Of a stretch of 14,303 nucleotides of DNA, positions 6,907-12,301 are shown one piece after another. Position numbers and translations under genes: made by a program. Below the pieces are notes generated by a model that had not been told where the DNA came from, made no database searches, and saw nothing but the letters and a program-made list of their open reading frames with translations. Positions within the stretch are counted from its first letter, which is position 1; each line of letters begins with the position of its first letter. Origin of the DNA: Pseudomonadota bacterium (lineage in GTDB: Bacteria > Pseudomonadota > Alphaproteobacteria > Sphingomonadales > Sphingomonadaceae); contig JAEZIO010000017.1 in NCBI GenBank assembly GCA_023436615.1, positions 1 to 14,303 on the forward strand, given 5' to 3'.

Positions 6907-7394
6907 TCATCCTCGGCCTCGATCCGGGGCTGGGAACCACCGGCTGGGGGCTGATCCGGGCCGACGGCAACCGCCTCTCTCACATCGCGAACGGCCAACT
7001 GAAGACGAATGCCTCCGCGCCGCTTCCGCAGCGCCTCGCGAACCTGGCCGATCAGCTCGAATCGCTGATCGCCGATCACCATCCCGACGCGGCCGCCGCC
7101 GAAGAAGTGTTCGTCAACAAGAACCCGCAATCGACACTGAAGCTCGGCCAGGCGCGCGGAGTCGTGCTGATGTGCGCGGCCCGCGCCGGGGTGACGGTCG
7201 GCGAATATGCGCCCAGCCTCGTCAAGAAAGCGGTGGTCGGCACCGGCGGCGCGGAAAAGGCGCAGGTCCACGCGATGGTCGCTCGCCTCCTCCCCGGCGC
7301 GAAGATAGCCGGGCCTGACGCCGCGGACGCGCTCGCGGTAGCCATTACCCACGCGCACCACTTGGCGACGAGATCGTCATTGCGAGGAGCGTAG
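6903..7394 (+). CDS. ruvC: Crossover junction endodeoxyribonuclease RuvC
   Basis: This 163-residue Holliday-junction resolvase nicks four-way junctions symmetrically, working with RuvAB. The four catalytic acidic residues are visible: D7 in LGLDPGLGTTGWG, E67 in AAEEVFVNKNPQST, and D139 and D142 in AGPDAADALAVAITHAH. LGQARGV and YAPSLVKKAVVGTGGAEKAQV are further family blocks. The start is unusual: the only codon compatible with the conserved N-terminus is CTG 6903, overlapping the yebC stop with a good ribosome binding site at 6891. A GTG at 6759 would add 48 Arg/Gly-rich residues antisense to nothing conserved and lying wholly inside yebC, so I reject it. The last residues (SSLRGA) and the TAG stop are supplied by the palindromic repeat at 7375-7444, so the native C-terminus may have been replaced. 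Confidence 0.92.
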   Translation: MIILGLDPGLGTTGWGLIRADGNRLSHIANGQLKTNASAPLPQRLANLADQLESLIADHHPDAAAAEEVFVNKNPQSTLKLGQARGVVLMCAARAGVTVGEYAPSLVKKAVVGTGGAEKAQVHAMVARLLPGAKIAGPDAADALAVAITHAHHLATRSSLRGA

Positions 7395-7444
7395 CGACGC
7401 GGCAATCCAGCAGCATGGATTGCTTCGCTGCGCTCGCAATGACA
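7375..7444. repeat. Palindromic repetitive extragenic element, intact copy
   Basis: The outer arms GTCATTGCGAG (7376-7386) and CTCGCAATGAC (7433-7443) are perfect inverted repeats, and the inner arms CAATCCA (7403-7409) and TGGATTG (7416-7422) are also perfect. Between them, CGTAGCGA pairs with TCGCTGCG with one mismatch. This is the interspersed element whose translations give 'VIASAAKQS..LDCRVATLLAMT' and 'CHCERSEAI' peptides in many alphaproteobacterial genomes. It overlaps the end of ruvC and stops 12 bases before ruvA, so transcripts would carry a large hairpin between the two genes. Confidence 0.85.
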
Positions 7445-7455
7445 GTCAGGCACCC

Positions 7456-8046
7456 ATGATCGCTCGCCTGTCCGGAATCCTTGCTGAAATCTCGGCCGAT
7501 ACGGCCGTGATCGACGTCGGCGGAGTCGGTTACCAGGTCCATTGCAGCGCACGCACGCTCGACGCGCTCGGACCGGTCGGCGGCGAGGTTCTGCTCCTGA
7601 CCGAGCTCCAGGTCCGCGAGGATGCGTGGACTTTGTTCGGCTTCGGCTCGCCGGCCGAGCGCGACAGCTTCCGCGCGCTGACCTCGATCCAGGGTGTCGG
7701 GGGAAAGGTGGCGCTGGCGATCCTTTCCACGCTCTCGCCCGACGAGCTCGCGCGCGCGGTCGCGCAGGAAGACAAGGCGATGATCGGACGCGCCAACGGA
7801 GTCGGCCCGAAGCTCGCGGCTCGAATCGCCAACGAGCTCCAGGGCAAGCTCGGCGTCGCCGGCATCGGTGGCGGCGCCCCTGCGCCGCGTGCCGGAGCCG
7901 CGGCCGACGCGCTGTCGGCGCTCGCCAACCTCGGCTTCAAGCCCGCCGACGCCAGCGCGGCGGTCAACGCGGCCCAGGACGAGCTTGGCGACGGTGCGTC
8001 GCTCGACGCGCTGGTGCGCCTCGCGCTGCGGAAAGCTGCCAAGTGA
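7456..8046 (+). CDS. ruvA: Holliday junction branch migration protein RuvA
   Basis: This 196-residue junction-binding subunit of the RuvAB complex is normal in length. Domain I (residues 1-62) has MIARLSGIL, VIDVGGVGYQVHCS and REDAWTLFGF. Domain II holds two helix-hairpin-helix DNA-backbone motifs, LTSIQGVGGKVALAIL (75-90) and IGRANGVGPKLAARIANEL (110-128). An Ala/Gly/Pro linker follows (about 134-150), then the C-terminal RuvB-contacting domain ADALSALANLGFKPADASAAV. The ATG at 7456 has AGG at 7448-7450 and lies just after the palindromic repeat. Its stop overlaps the GTG of the GFA gene (GTGA), so the operon continues into two genes unrelated to recombination before ruvB. Confidence 0.96.
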   Translation: MIARLSGILAEISADTAVIDVGGVGYQVHCSARTLDALGPVGGEVLLLTELQVREDAWTLFGFGSPAERDSFRALTSIQGVGGKVALAILSTLSPDELARAVAQEDKAMIGRANGVGPKLAARIANELQGKLGVAGIGGGAPAPRAGAAADALSALANLGFKPADASAAVNAAQDELGDGASLDALVRLALRKAAK

Positions 8047-8456
8047 CAGCCCGCACCGCGTCTTGCCGCTGTAGGCAGCTTCGCGCCAGCGTGACCGGCG
8101 AGCCCGTGCGTGTGTCCGTCTGCCACTGCCTGAATTGCAAGAAGCGCTCGGGAAGCGCCTTCGCAGTGCAGGCGCGCTGGCCCAGGGACAATGTGCGCGT
8201 CGAAGGCGAATCCAAGACCTTCGTGATCGTCGCCGAAAGCGGCAACCGCGCCACCTTCCACTTCTGCCCCGAGTGCGGATCCGACGTCTTTTACGAGATC
8301 GACGGCAAGTTCGACCACAAGTTCGACGACCTCATCGCGATTCCGCTCGGCGCGTTCGACGACCCTTTTTTCCTGACACCGGCCTTCTCGGTCTGGGAAG
8401 ATCGCAAGCACCACTGGGTTGAAATCGTCGGCGCGCAAGTCGAGCATTCGGAGTAA
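8043..8456 (+). CDS. GFA family (glutathione-dependent formaldehyde-activating enzyme-like) zinc protein
   Basis: This 137-residue small zinc-binding protein has all the expected cysteines: C8 and C10 (ASCRCRQL), C27, C29 and C32 (SVCHCLNCKKRSGSAF) and C75 and C78 (FHFCPECGSDVFYE). The family is named after Gfa of Paracoccus, proposed to speed formation of S-hydroxymethylglutathione; most members have no proven role. The GTG start at 8043 overlaps the ruvA stop, which supports translational coupling, and the next gene follows after 6 bases. No signal peptide is present, so it should be cytoplasmic. Its place between ruvA and ruvB is unusual compared with the canonical ruvAB pair. The family call is strong; the enzymatic role is open. 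Confidence 0.9.
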   Translation: MTARTASCRCRQLRASVTGEPVRVSVCHCLNCKKRSGSAFAVQARWPRDNVRVEGESKTFVIVAESGNRATFHFCPECGSDVFYEIDGKFDHKFDDLIAIPLGAFDDPFFLTPAFSVWEDRKHHWVEIVGAQVEHSE

Positions 8457-8462
8457 CGCAAT

Positions 8463-8831
8463 ATGCTTGAGCAGTTCGCGGTCGGCACCGCCCATAGCGT
8501 CACCCGGATTGTCGAGCTTACCGGAGTCGCGATCATCGCCGTCGGCGCCTTCGCGACGTTGGCGCTGTTCCTCTACCGGCTCGCGCAACGGTCGGACCCC
8601 GACGAAGCCATCGCCAATCTCCGGTCCAGCCTCGGCCGCGCGATCCTGCTCGGTCTCGAATTTCTGGTCGCGGCCGACATCATCAACACGGTGGCGGTCG
8701 CACCGACGCTTCTGAGCGTCGCGGTCCTCGCGGGCATCGTCCTCATACGGACGTTCCTAAGCTTCAGTCTCGAAGTCGAAATCGAGGGGCGCTGGCCGTG
8801 GCAGCGGCGCGGGAACCAGCGCGAGGTTTAG
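8463..8831 (+). CDS. DUF1622 family integral membrane protein
   Basis: This 122-residue membrane protein has hydrophobic segments at about residues 17-40 (VELTGVAIIAVGAFATLALFLY), 60-78 (AILLGLEFLVAADIINTVA) and 82-100 (TLLSVAVLAGIVLIRTFL). The blocks LGRAILLGLEFLVAADI, IRTFLSFSLEVEIEGRWPW and the short basic tail match the DUF1622 family, whose function is unknown. The ATG is well placed after GGAG at 8450-8453, which overlaps the end of the GFA gene, so the two are probably co-translated. The gene ends exactly where the second palindromic repeat begins. It probably sits in the inner membrane. Confidence 0.85.
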   Translation: MLEQFAVGTAHSVTRIVELTGVAIIAVGAFATLALFLYRLAQRSDPDEAIANLRSSLGRAILLGLEFLVAADIINTVAVAPTLLSVAVLAGIVLIRTFLSFSLEVEIEGRWPWQRRGNQREV

Positions 8832-8906
8832 CGTCCTTCGAGCTCCGCCCAGGCGCGCCAATCCAGCTTTGCGACACCGGATTGCTTCGCTACGCTCGCA
8901 ATGACG
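8832..8906. repeat. Palindromic repetitive extragenic element, half-degenerate copy
   Basis: The right half (GGATTG at 8879-8884 through CTCGCAATGACG at 8894-8905) is nearly identical to the right half of the copy at 7375-7444. CAATCC at 8859-8864 preserves the inner left arm, but the outer left arm (8832-8858) is badly eroded. It fills the whole gap between the DUF1622 gene and ruvB, and is in the same orientation as the first copy. It leaves only 4 bases before the ruvB ATG, so it forms the ruvB leader. Confidence 0.75.
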
Positions 8907-8910
8907 AGCC

Positions 8911-9951
8911 ATGGCTACCGATCCCGCCCGCATCACCACGCCCGAGCGAACGAGCGAAGACGCCGACGCCGCGCTTCGCCCGAAGAGCCTCGACGAATTC
9001 ATCGGCCAGAAGGCGGCGCGGGAGAATTTGCGCGTGTTCGTGACTGCCGCGAAGAGCCGCGGCGAAGCGCTCGACCACGTTCTCCTCCATGGGCCGCCCG
9101 GCCTGGGCAAGACGACGCTGGCCGGAATCCTCGCGCGCGAGATGGGCGTCGGCTTTCGCGCGACCTCCGGTCCCGTCATCGCCAAGTCGGGCGACCTCGC
9201 CGCGCTTCTGACCAATCTCGAAGACGGCGACGTGCTTTTCATCGACGAGATCCACCGGCTCAATCCGGCCGTCGAGGAAGTGCTCTATCCGGCAATGGAG
9301 GACCGCGCGCTCGACCTTATGATCGGCGAAGGCCCGTCGGCGCGCTCGGTGCGTATCGACCTTCCGCGCTTCACGCTCGTCGGGGCAACGACGCGGCAGG
9401 GGCTGCTGACCACCCCGCTTCGCGACCGCTTCGGCATCCCGGTGCGGCTCAATTTCTATTCGATCGAAGAGCTCGAGCAGGTGGTTCGCCGCGCCGCCCG
9501 CTTGCTCGACGTCAATGTCACCGACGATGGCGCGCACGAGATCGCCCGCCGATCGCGTGGCACTCCGCGCATCGCCGGCCGGCTGCTGCGCCGGGTTCGC
9601 GATTTTGCCCATGCCGCCGGAGCCGAGCGGATCGACGCGAAGACCGCGGACGCCGCGCTCGACCGGCTCGAGATCGATGCTCTCGGCCTGGACGCCATGG
9701 ACAGGCGCTATTTGACGATGATCGCCGACCTTTATGGCGGCGGCCCGGTCGGGGTCGAAACGCTGGCAGCTGGACTGTCGGAGCCGCGCGATACGATCGA
9801 GGACGTCATCGAGCCGTTCCTCATTCAGCTTGGCCTCATCGCCCGTACCGCAAGGGGACGCTGCCTGAACGGCCGCGGCTGGACCCATCTCGGGCTTGCT
9901 CCGCCGCAAGGCAGCCAGACGGGCCTGTTCGACGTGGAGAATGGTTCTTGA
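8911..9951 (+). CDS. ruvB: Holliday junction branch migration ATPase RuvB
   Basis: This 346-residue AAA+ motor of the RuvAB branch-migration complex is full length. The N-terminus reads DPARITTPERTSEDADAALRPKSLDEFIGQ, typical of RuvB. Walker A is GPPGLGKTT (residues 61-69), Walker B is LFIDEIHRL (109-117), sensor 1 is in TLVGATTRQG (155-164), and the arginine-finger region is PLRDRFGIP (169-177). The C-terminal winged helix ends in IQLGLIARTARGRCLNGRGW. The ATG at 8911 agrees with the conserved start, but it has only a weak GAG upstream because the leader is a palindromic repeat. The TGA stop overlaps the TTG start of the following hydrolase gene. The gene is separated from ruvA by two unrelated genes and a repeat. 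Confidence 0.97.
   Translation: MATDPARITTPERTSEDADAALRPKSLDEFIGQKAARENLRVFVTAAKSRGEALDHVLLHGPPGLGKTTLAGILAREMGVGFRATSGPVIAKSGDLAALLTNLEDGDVLFIDEIHRLNPAVEEVLYPAMEDRALDLMIGEGPSARSVRIDLPRFTLVGATTRQGLLTTPLRDRFGIPVRLNFYSIEELEQVVRRAARLLDVNVTDDGAHEIARRSRGTPRIAGRLLRRVRDFAHAAGAERIDAKTADAALDRLEIDALGLDAMDRRYLTMIADLYGGGPVGVETLAAGLSEPRDTIEDVIEPFLIQLGLIARTARGRCLNGRGWTHLGLAPPQGSQTGLFDVENGS
9936..9950 (+). promoter_or_regulatory. Shine-Dalgarno site and TTG start of the DUF3089 gene
   Basis: GGAG at 9936-9939, inside the last codons of ruvB, is followed by 8 bases and TTG at 9948-9950, which overlaps the ruvB TGA (TTGA). Starting here gives a normal signal peptide. No ATG or GTG lies close by in this frame. 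Confidence 0.65.
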
Positions 9952-11111
9952 TCGGCAAGTTCGTCAGCACGCTCATTGCCTCGCTCGCGCCCGGCCAGCC
10001 CGCTCAGGCCGCGCAGGTCCAGCCGGTGGCGGTCAACTACGGCATCGAGAAGAATTGGCTCTGCCTGCCCGGCCGCAACGACGTCTGCTCGACGCCGCTG
10101 GCAACTACGGCGCTCAATGCAAACGGCTACGGCTCCATGGGCCGCAACGCGATCGCCAAGAACCCGCCGATCGACTGCTTCTACGTCTATCCGACGGTCT
10201 CATCGGACAAGGGGCTGAACAGCGACCTCGTCGTGAAGGAGGAGATCGGCGCGACGATGTCCCAATTCGCGCGCTTCGCCTCGGTCTGCCGACCCTTCGC
10301 TCCGGTCTATCGCCAGATGACGCTTGGCGCCGTAGCTACCGCCGCCGCCGGCGGCGACGTGTTGAAGGCCGGCGAGCTCGCTTATTCCGATGTCGCCGAT
10401 GCGTGGCGGACCTATCTCTCCAAATACAACGCAGGCCGACCGTTCGTCCTCGTCGGGCACAGCCAGGGATCGCTGATGATCCAGGAGCTGATCAAGCGCG
10501 AGATCGAGGGCAAGCCCGTCGCCAACCGCCTCGTCCGTGCGATCATCCCCGGGTTCAACGTTTTCGTTCCGCAAGGCAGGCGCGTCGGCGGCACGTTCAA
10601 GTCGACGCCCTTATGCTCGAGCGACAGCGACACCGGCTGCGTCATGACCTGGGTCAGCTTCCGCGAGAACAATCCACCGCCCGAAGGCGCGATGTTCGGC
10701 TGGGCGCCGCCGGGAATGACGGTCGCCTGCACCAATCCCGCCCGTCCCGGATCTACCGGTTGGGAAACGCTCGACAGCTACTGGTTCGCGCGTTCGACGC
10801 TGCCGGTGCCCGGAGGGCCGATCGTCTGGTCGAGTGAGGGCGCTTCACCGACGCCGTTCGTTCGCACCGAGGGCCTGGTCGCCGGGCGCTGCGTCAACGA
10901 CGGTCGGCGGGGCTATCTCTCGGTACGGACGCTGCAGACTCGTGGCGGCAAGCGGACCAACCGCATCGGCGGCGAAGTCGGCATCGGCGGGCTGTTCCTC
11001 CCCGGTTGGGGCATGCACCTCGCCGACATGTCGATCGCCCAGGGCGACCTGATACGCGAGGTCGGCGACCTCAGCGCTCGATCCAGAAAAGCCGCTCGAC
11101 CGGCACGCTGA
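9948..11111 (+). CDS. DUF3089 family secreted alpha/beta hydrolase (lipase/esterase-like)
   Basis: This 387-residue protein begins with a probable signal peptide (MIGKFVSTLIASLAPGQPAQA, likely cut before AQVQP), so it is probably periplasmic or exported. Family marks are WLCLPGRNDVCS (residues 37-48) and CFYVYPTVS (77-85). The nucleophile elbow VGHSQGS places S172 as the candidate nucleophile. Cysteines at C39, C47, C77 and C114 and later ones suggest disulfides. DUF3089 proteins are alpha/beta hydrolases without an established substrate. The TTG start overlaps the ruvB stop, so the gene probably rides on the ruv transcript. Its last 41 bases overlap the 3' end of the xre gene on the other strand. 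The catalytic acid and histidine could not be assigned with confidence. Confidence 0.85.
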   Translation: MIGKFVSTLIASLAPGQPAQAAQVQPVAVNYGIEKNWLCLPGRNDVCSTPLATTALNANGYGSMGRNAIAKNPPIDCFYVYPTVSSDKGLNSDLVVKEEIGATMSQFARFASVCRPFAPVYRQMTLGAVATAAAGGDVLKAGELAYSDVADAWRTYLSKYNAGRPFVLVGHSQGSLMIQELIKREIEGKPVANRLVRAIIPGFNVFVPQGRRVGGTFKSTPLCSSDSDTGCVMTWVSFRENNPPPEGAMFGWAPPGMTVACTNPARPGSTGWETLDSYWFARSTLPVPGGPIVWSSEGASPTPFVRTEGLVAGRCVNDGRRGYLSVRTLQTRGGKRTNRIGGEVGIGGLFLPGWGMHLADMSIAQGDLIREVGDLSARSRKAARPAR

Positions 11112-11277
11112 GCGCCTGAGCGAGGTTGAGGGCGATAACGGTCGACGGAACGAAGACCCCGTTCTCGACCGTGTTCACGGTCTTTCGGCTGACCCCGATG
11201 CGAGCGGCAAGGTCGGCCTGGGTCCAACCCAGCGCCTCGCGTTCCTCGCGGATACGGTTACGAAGCTGCTCAGCCAT
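11071..11277 (-). CDS. Small XRE-family helix-turn-helix transcriptional regulator
   Basis: This 68-residue protein is essentially one Cro/CI-type DNA-binding domain. RNRIREEREALGWTQADLAARIGVSRKTVNTVENGVFVPS (residues 6-45) contains the helix-turn-helix, with WTQADLAARIGVSRKTVNTVE as helices 2 and 3. LNLAQALSVPVERLFW closes the domain. There is no sensor domain. Its start codon overlaps the end of the upstream membrane-protein gene by 8 bases, so the pair is an operon. Such short XRE regulators are often paired with a small multi-helix membrane protein and regulate their own operon. Two adjacent dyads over the operon promoter (11738-11773) are the natural candidate targets. The 3' end overlaps that of the DUF3089 gene by 41 bases. 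Confidence 0.88.
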   Translation of the reverse strand: MAEQLRNRIREEREALGWTQADLAARIGVSRKTVNTVENGVFVPSTVIALNLAQALSVPVERLFWIER

Positions 11278-11665
11278 TGCCGTGCGCGCGCCGCTCCAGC
11301 ATACCGAAGCGGACCAACGCAGCGCCCAGCCCCAGCGAGAGCATGACGTGGATCGCCTCGCGCGCGCCGACAGGCTCGAACTGCTCGATGAAATAGATGA
11401 CTATTCCCGCGAGCATCGCCGCGACGAACCCGGCTGTCATCGCGCTCGCCCGGTTGGCGCGCGTGGATTCGTCATTGATCAGGTCCCGAACCTCGCGGCG
11501 CTGGAACCAGAAGCCGTTGGTCGCGAGCGCAAGCAGCAGCACCAGCGAGAGGACCAGCCAGGCGCCGATCTTTACATGATCGGCCGGCCGGGCGCCGGGC
11601 GGAGCGTCGCCGGAAAAGAACGTGGCCTGCTGGGTGAGGTAAATGACGGCTAGAAATGGCAGCAT
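11270..11665 (-). CDS. Four-helix membrane protein paired with the XRE regulator
   Basis: This protein of about 131 residues has predicted membrane segments near residues 1-16, 31-53, 73-95 and 103-122. Between helices 2 and 3 lies a charged cytoplasmic-type loop, RREVRDLINDESTRANRASA, of the kind seen in small membrane proteins encoded next to short XRE regulators. No enzymatic motif is present and I do not assign a function. It is the first gene of a two-gene operon with the regulator. The start is uncertain: ATG 11665 has no clear ribosome binding site, and the frame stays open upstream to the promoter without ATG, GTG or TTG. A non-standard start such as ATC 11722 would add an amphipathic N-terminus. 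Confidence 0.75.
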   Translation of the reverse strand: MLPFLAVIYLTQQATFFSGDAPPGARPADHVKIGAWLVLSLVLLLALATNGFWFQRREVRDLINDESTRANRASAMTAGFVAAMLAGIVIYFIEQFEPVGAREAIHVMLSLGLGAALVRFGMLERRAHGNG

Positions 11666-11737
11666 CCGCGCGCGCTTGCGGCTCAGTCTTTCGGCGGCTT
11701 CGACAACGCTACGCTCTACGATGACCCCGATCCCTCG

Positions 11738-11773
11738 TGTAACCTGTAGGTGACATGTAACCTTTGCGTTACA
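11738..11773. promoter_or_regulatory. Two abutting 18-bp operator dyads in the xre/ybgC intergenic region
   Basis: Site 1 is TGTAACCTGTAGGTGACA at 11738-11755, a dyad of the form TGT-n-ACCT-nn-AGGT-n-ACA. Site 2 is TGTAACCTTTGCGTTACA at 11756-11773, with perfect TGTAAC/GTTACA arms. They abut with no gap, share the first eight bases and are of equal length. Together they cover the spacer, -10 and start region of the minus-strand promoter, as expected for a repressor. The XRE protein encoded downstream is the likely ligand; that is inference. Confidence 0.7.
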
Positions 11774-11783
11774 CGGGAGTCAA
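11755..11783 (-). promoter_or_regulatory. Predicted sigma-70-type promoter of the membrane protein/xre operon
   Basis: On the minus strand, TTGACT (plus coordinates 11778-11783) is followed by a 17-base spacer and TTACAT (11755-11760). The -35 element is strong and the -10 is moderate. Transcription would start near 11748 and leave a leader of about 80 bases before ATG 11665. The second operator dyad lies across the spacer and -10. Confidence 0.5.
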
Positions 11784-11790
11784 GCGTGGT

Positions 11791-11819
11791 TTGACCATGC
11801 AAGATAGCCGTCGTTACAG
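11791..11819 (+). promoter_or_regulatory. Predicted promoter of ybgC-tolB-pal
   Basis: TTGACC at 11791-11796, a 17-base spacer and TTACAG at 11814-11819 form a candidate promoter back to back with the minus-strand one. The predicted start near 11826 would fall almost on the ybgC GTG at 11828. The -10 contains a further GTTACA half-site (11813-11818) like those in the operators. The -10 match is weak. Confidence 0.35.
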
Positions 11820-11827
11820 CTTCCCCG

Positions 11828-12301
11828 GTGAGCAGCGAATTCGATCAGCCCTATCGCGGCGGCTTTGTCGCGGGCGAGCACCGGTTCGCGCTCACCGTCT
11901 ATTTCGAGGACACCGACACCGGCGGCATCGTCTATTATGCCAACTATCTGAAGTTCATGGAGCGCGCCCGCTCCGACATGATCCGCGCTTGCGGCATCGA
12001 CCTTGCAGCAGAACTCAGGGCGAGCGGGCGCACCTACGCAGTCGCTGAAGTCGCGATCAAATATCGCAAGCCCGCCTACCTCGGCGAGGACCTCGTGGTC
12101 ATCAGCACCGTCCAGGCCGTTCGCGCCGTCTCGGTCGTGATTCAGCAGAGAGTCATGCGCGGGCCGGAACTATTGACCGACGCCATGCTGACCGCAGCCT
12201 TCCTCACCGCCGACCAGCGGCCGCAGCGCCAGCCCAGGGAATGGGTGGAACGGTTCCGCTCGATAGCCGCCACGGGGACCGATGCTGCTTCCGAATCCTG
12301 A
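11828..12301 (+). CDS. ybgC: YbgC/Tol-Pal-associated acyl-CoA thioesterase
   Basis: This 157-residue hot-dog-fold thioesterase shows the YbgC/4-hydroxybenzoyl-CoA thioesterase signature YFEDTDTGGIVYYANYLKFMERARSD, with the catalytic aspartate in the DTDTGG segment. Later family segments are VAEVAIKYRKPAYLGEDLVV and QQRVMRGPELLTDAMLTAAFL. YbgC proteins hydrolyse acyl-CoAs, act at the cytoplasmic face of the inner membrane, and are usually the first gene of the tol-pal operon. The only usable start in the frame is GTG 11828, which has no ribosome binding site and sits next to a predicted transcription start, so leaderless translation is possible. An in-frame TGA occurs at 11792. The 3' end overlaps tolB by 20 bases, leaving no room for tolQRA. 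Confidence 0.92.
   Translation: MSSEFDQPYRGGFVAGEHRFALTVYFEDTDTGGIVYYANYLKFMERARSDMIRACGIDLAAELRASGRTYAVAEVAIKYRKPAYLGEDLVVISTVQAVRAVSVVIQQRVMRGPELLTDAMLTAAFLTADQRPQRQPREWVERFRSIAATGTDAASES

Noticed and set aside
7345..7542. A minus-strand peptide containing VIASAAKQS and LLAMT
   Set aside because: It is the well-known spurious translation of the palindromic repeat, not a gene.
7542..8456. A 304-residue apparent fusion across ruvA and the GFA gene
   Set aside because: The part over ruvA is Arg-rich shadow sequence; GFA homology begins right after GTG 8043.
8901..11111. A 736-residue apparent fusion across ruvB and the DUF3089 gene
   Set aside because: Its first half is the out-of-frame shadow of ruvB; the real DUF3089 start is TTG 9948 with its own ribosome binding site and signal peptide.
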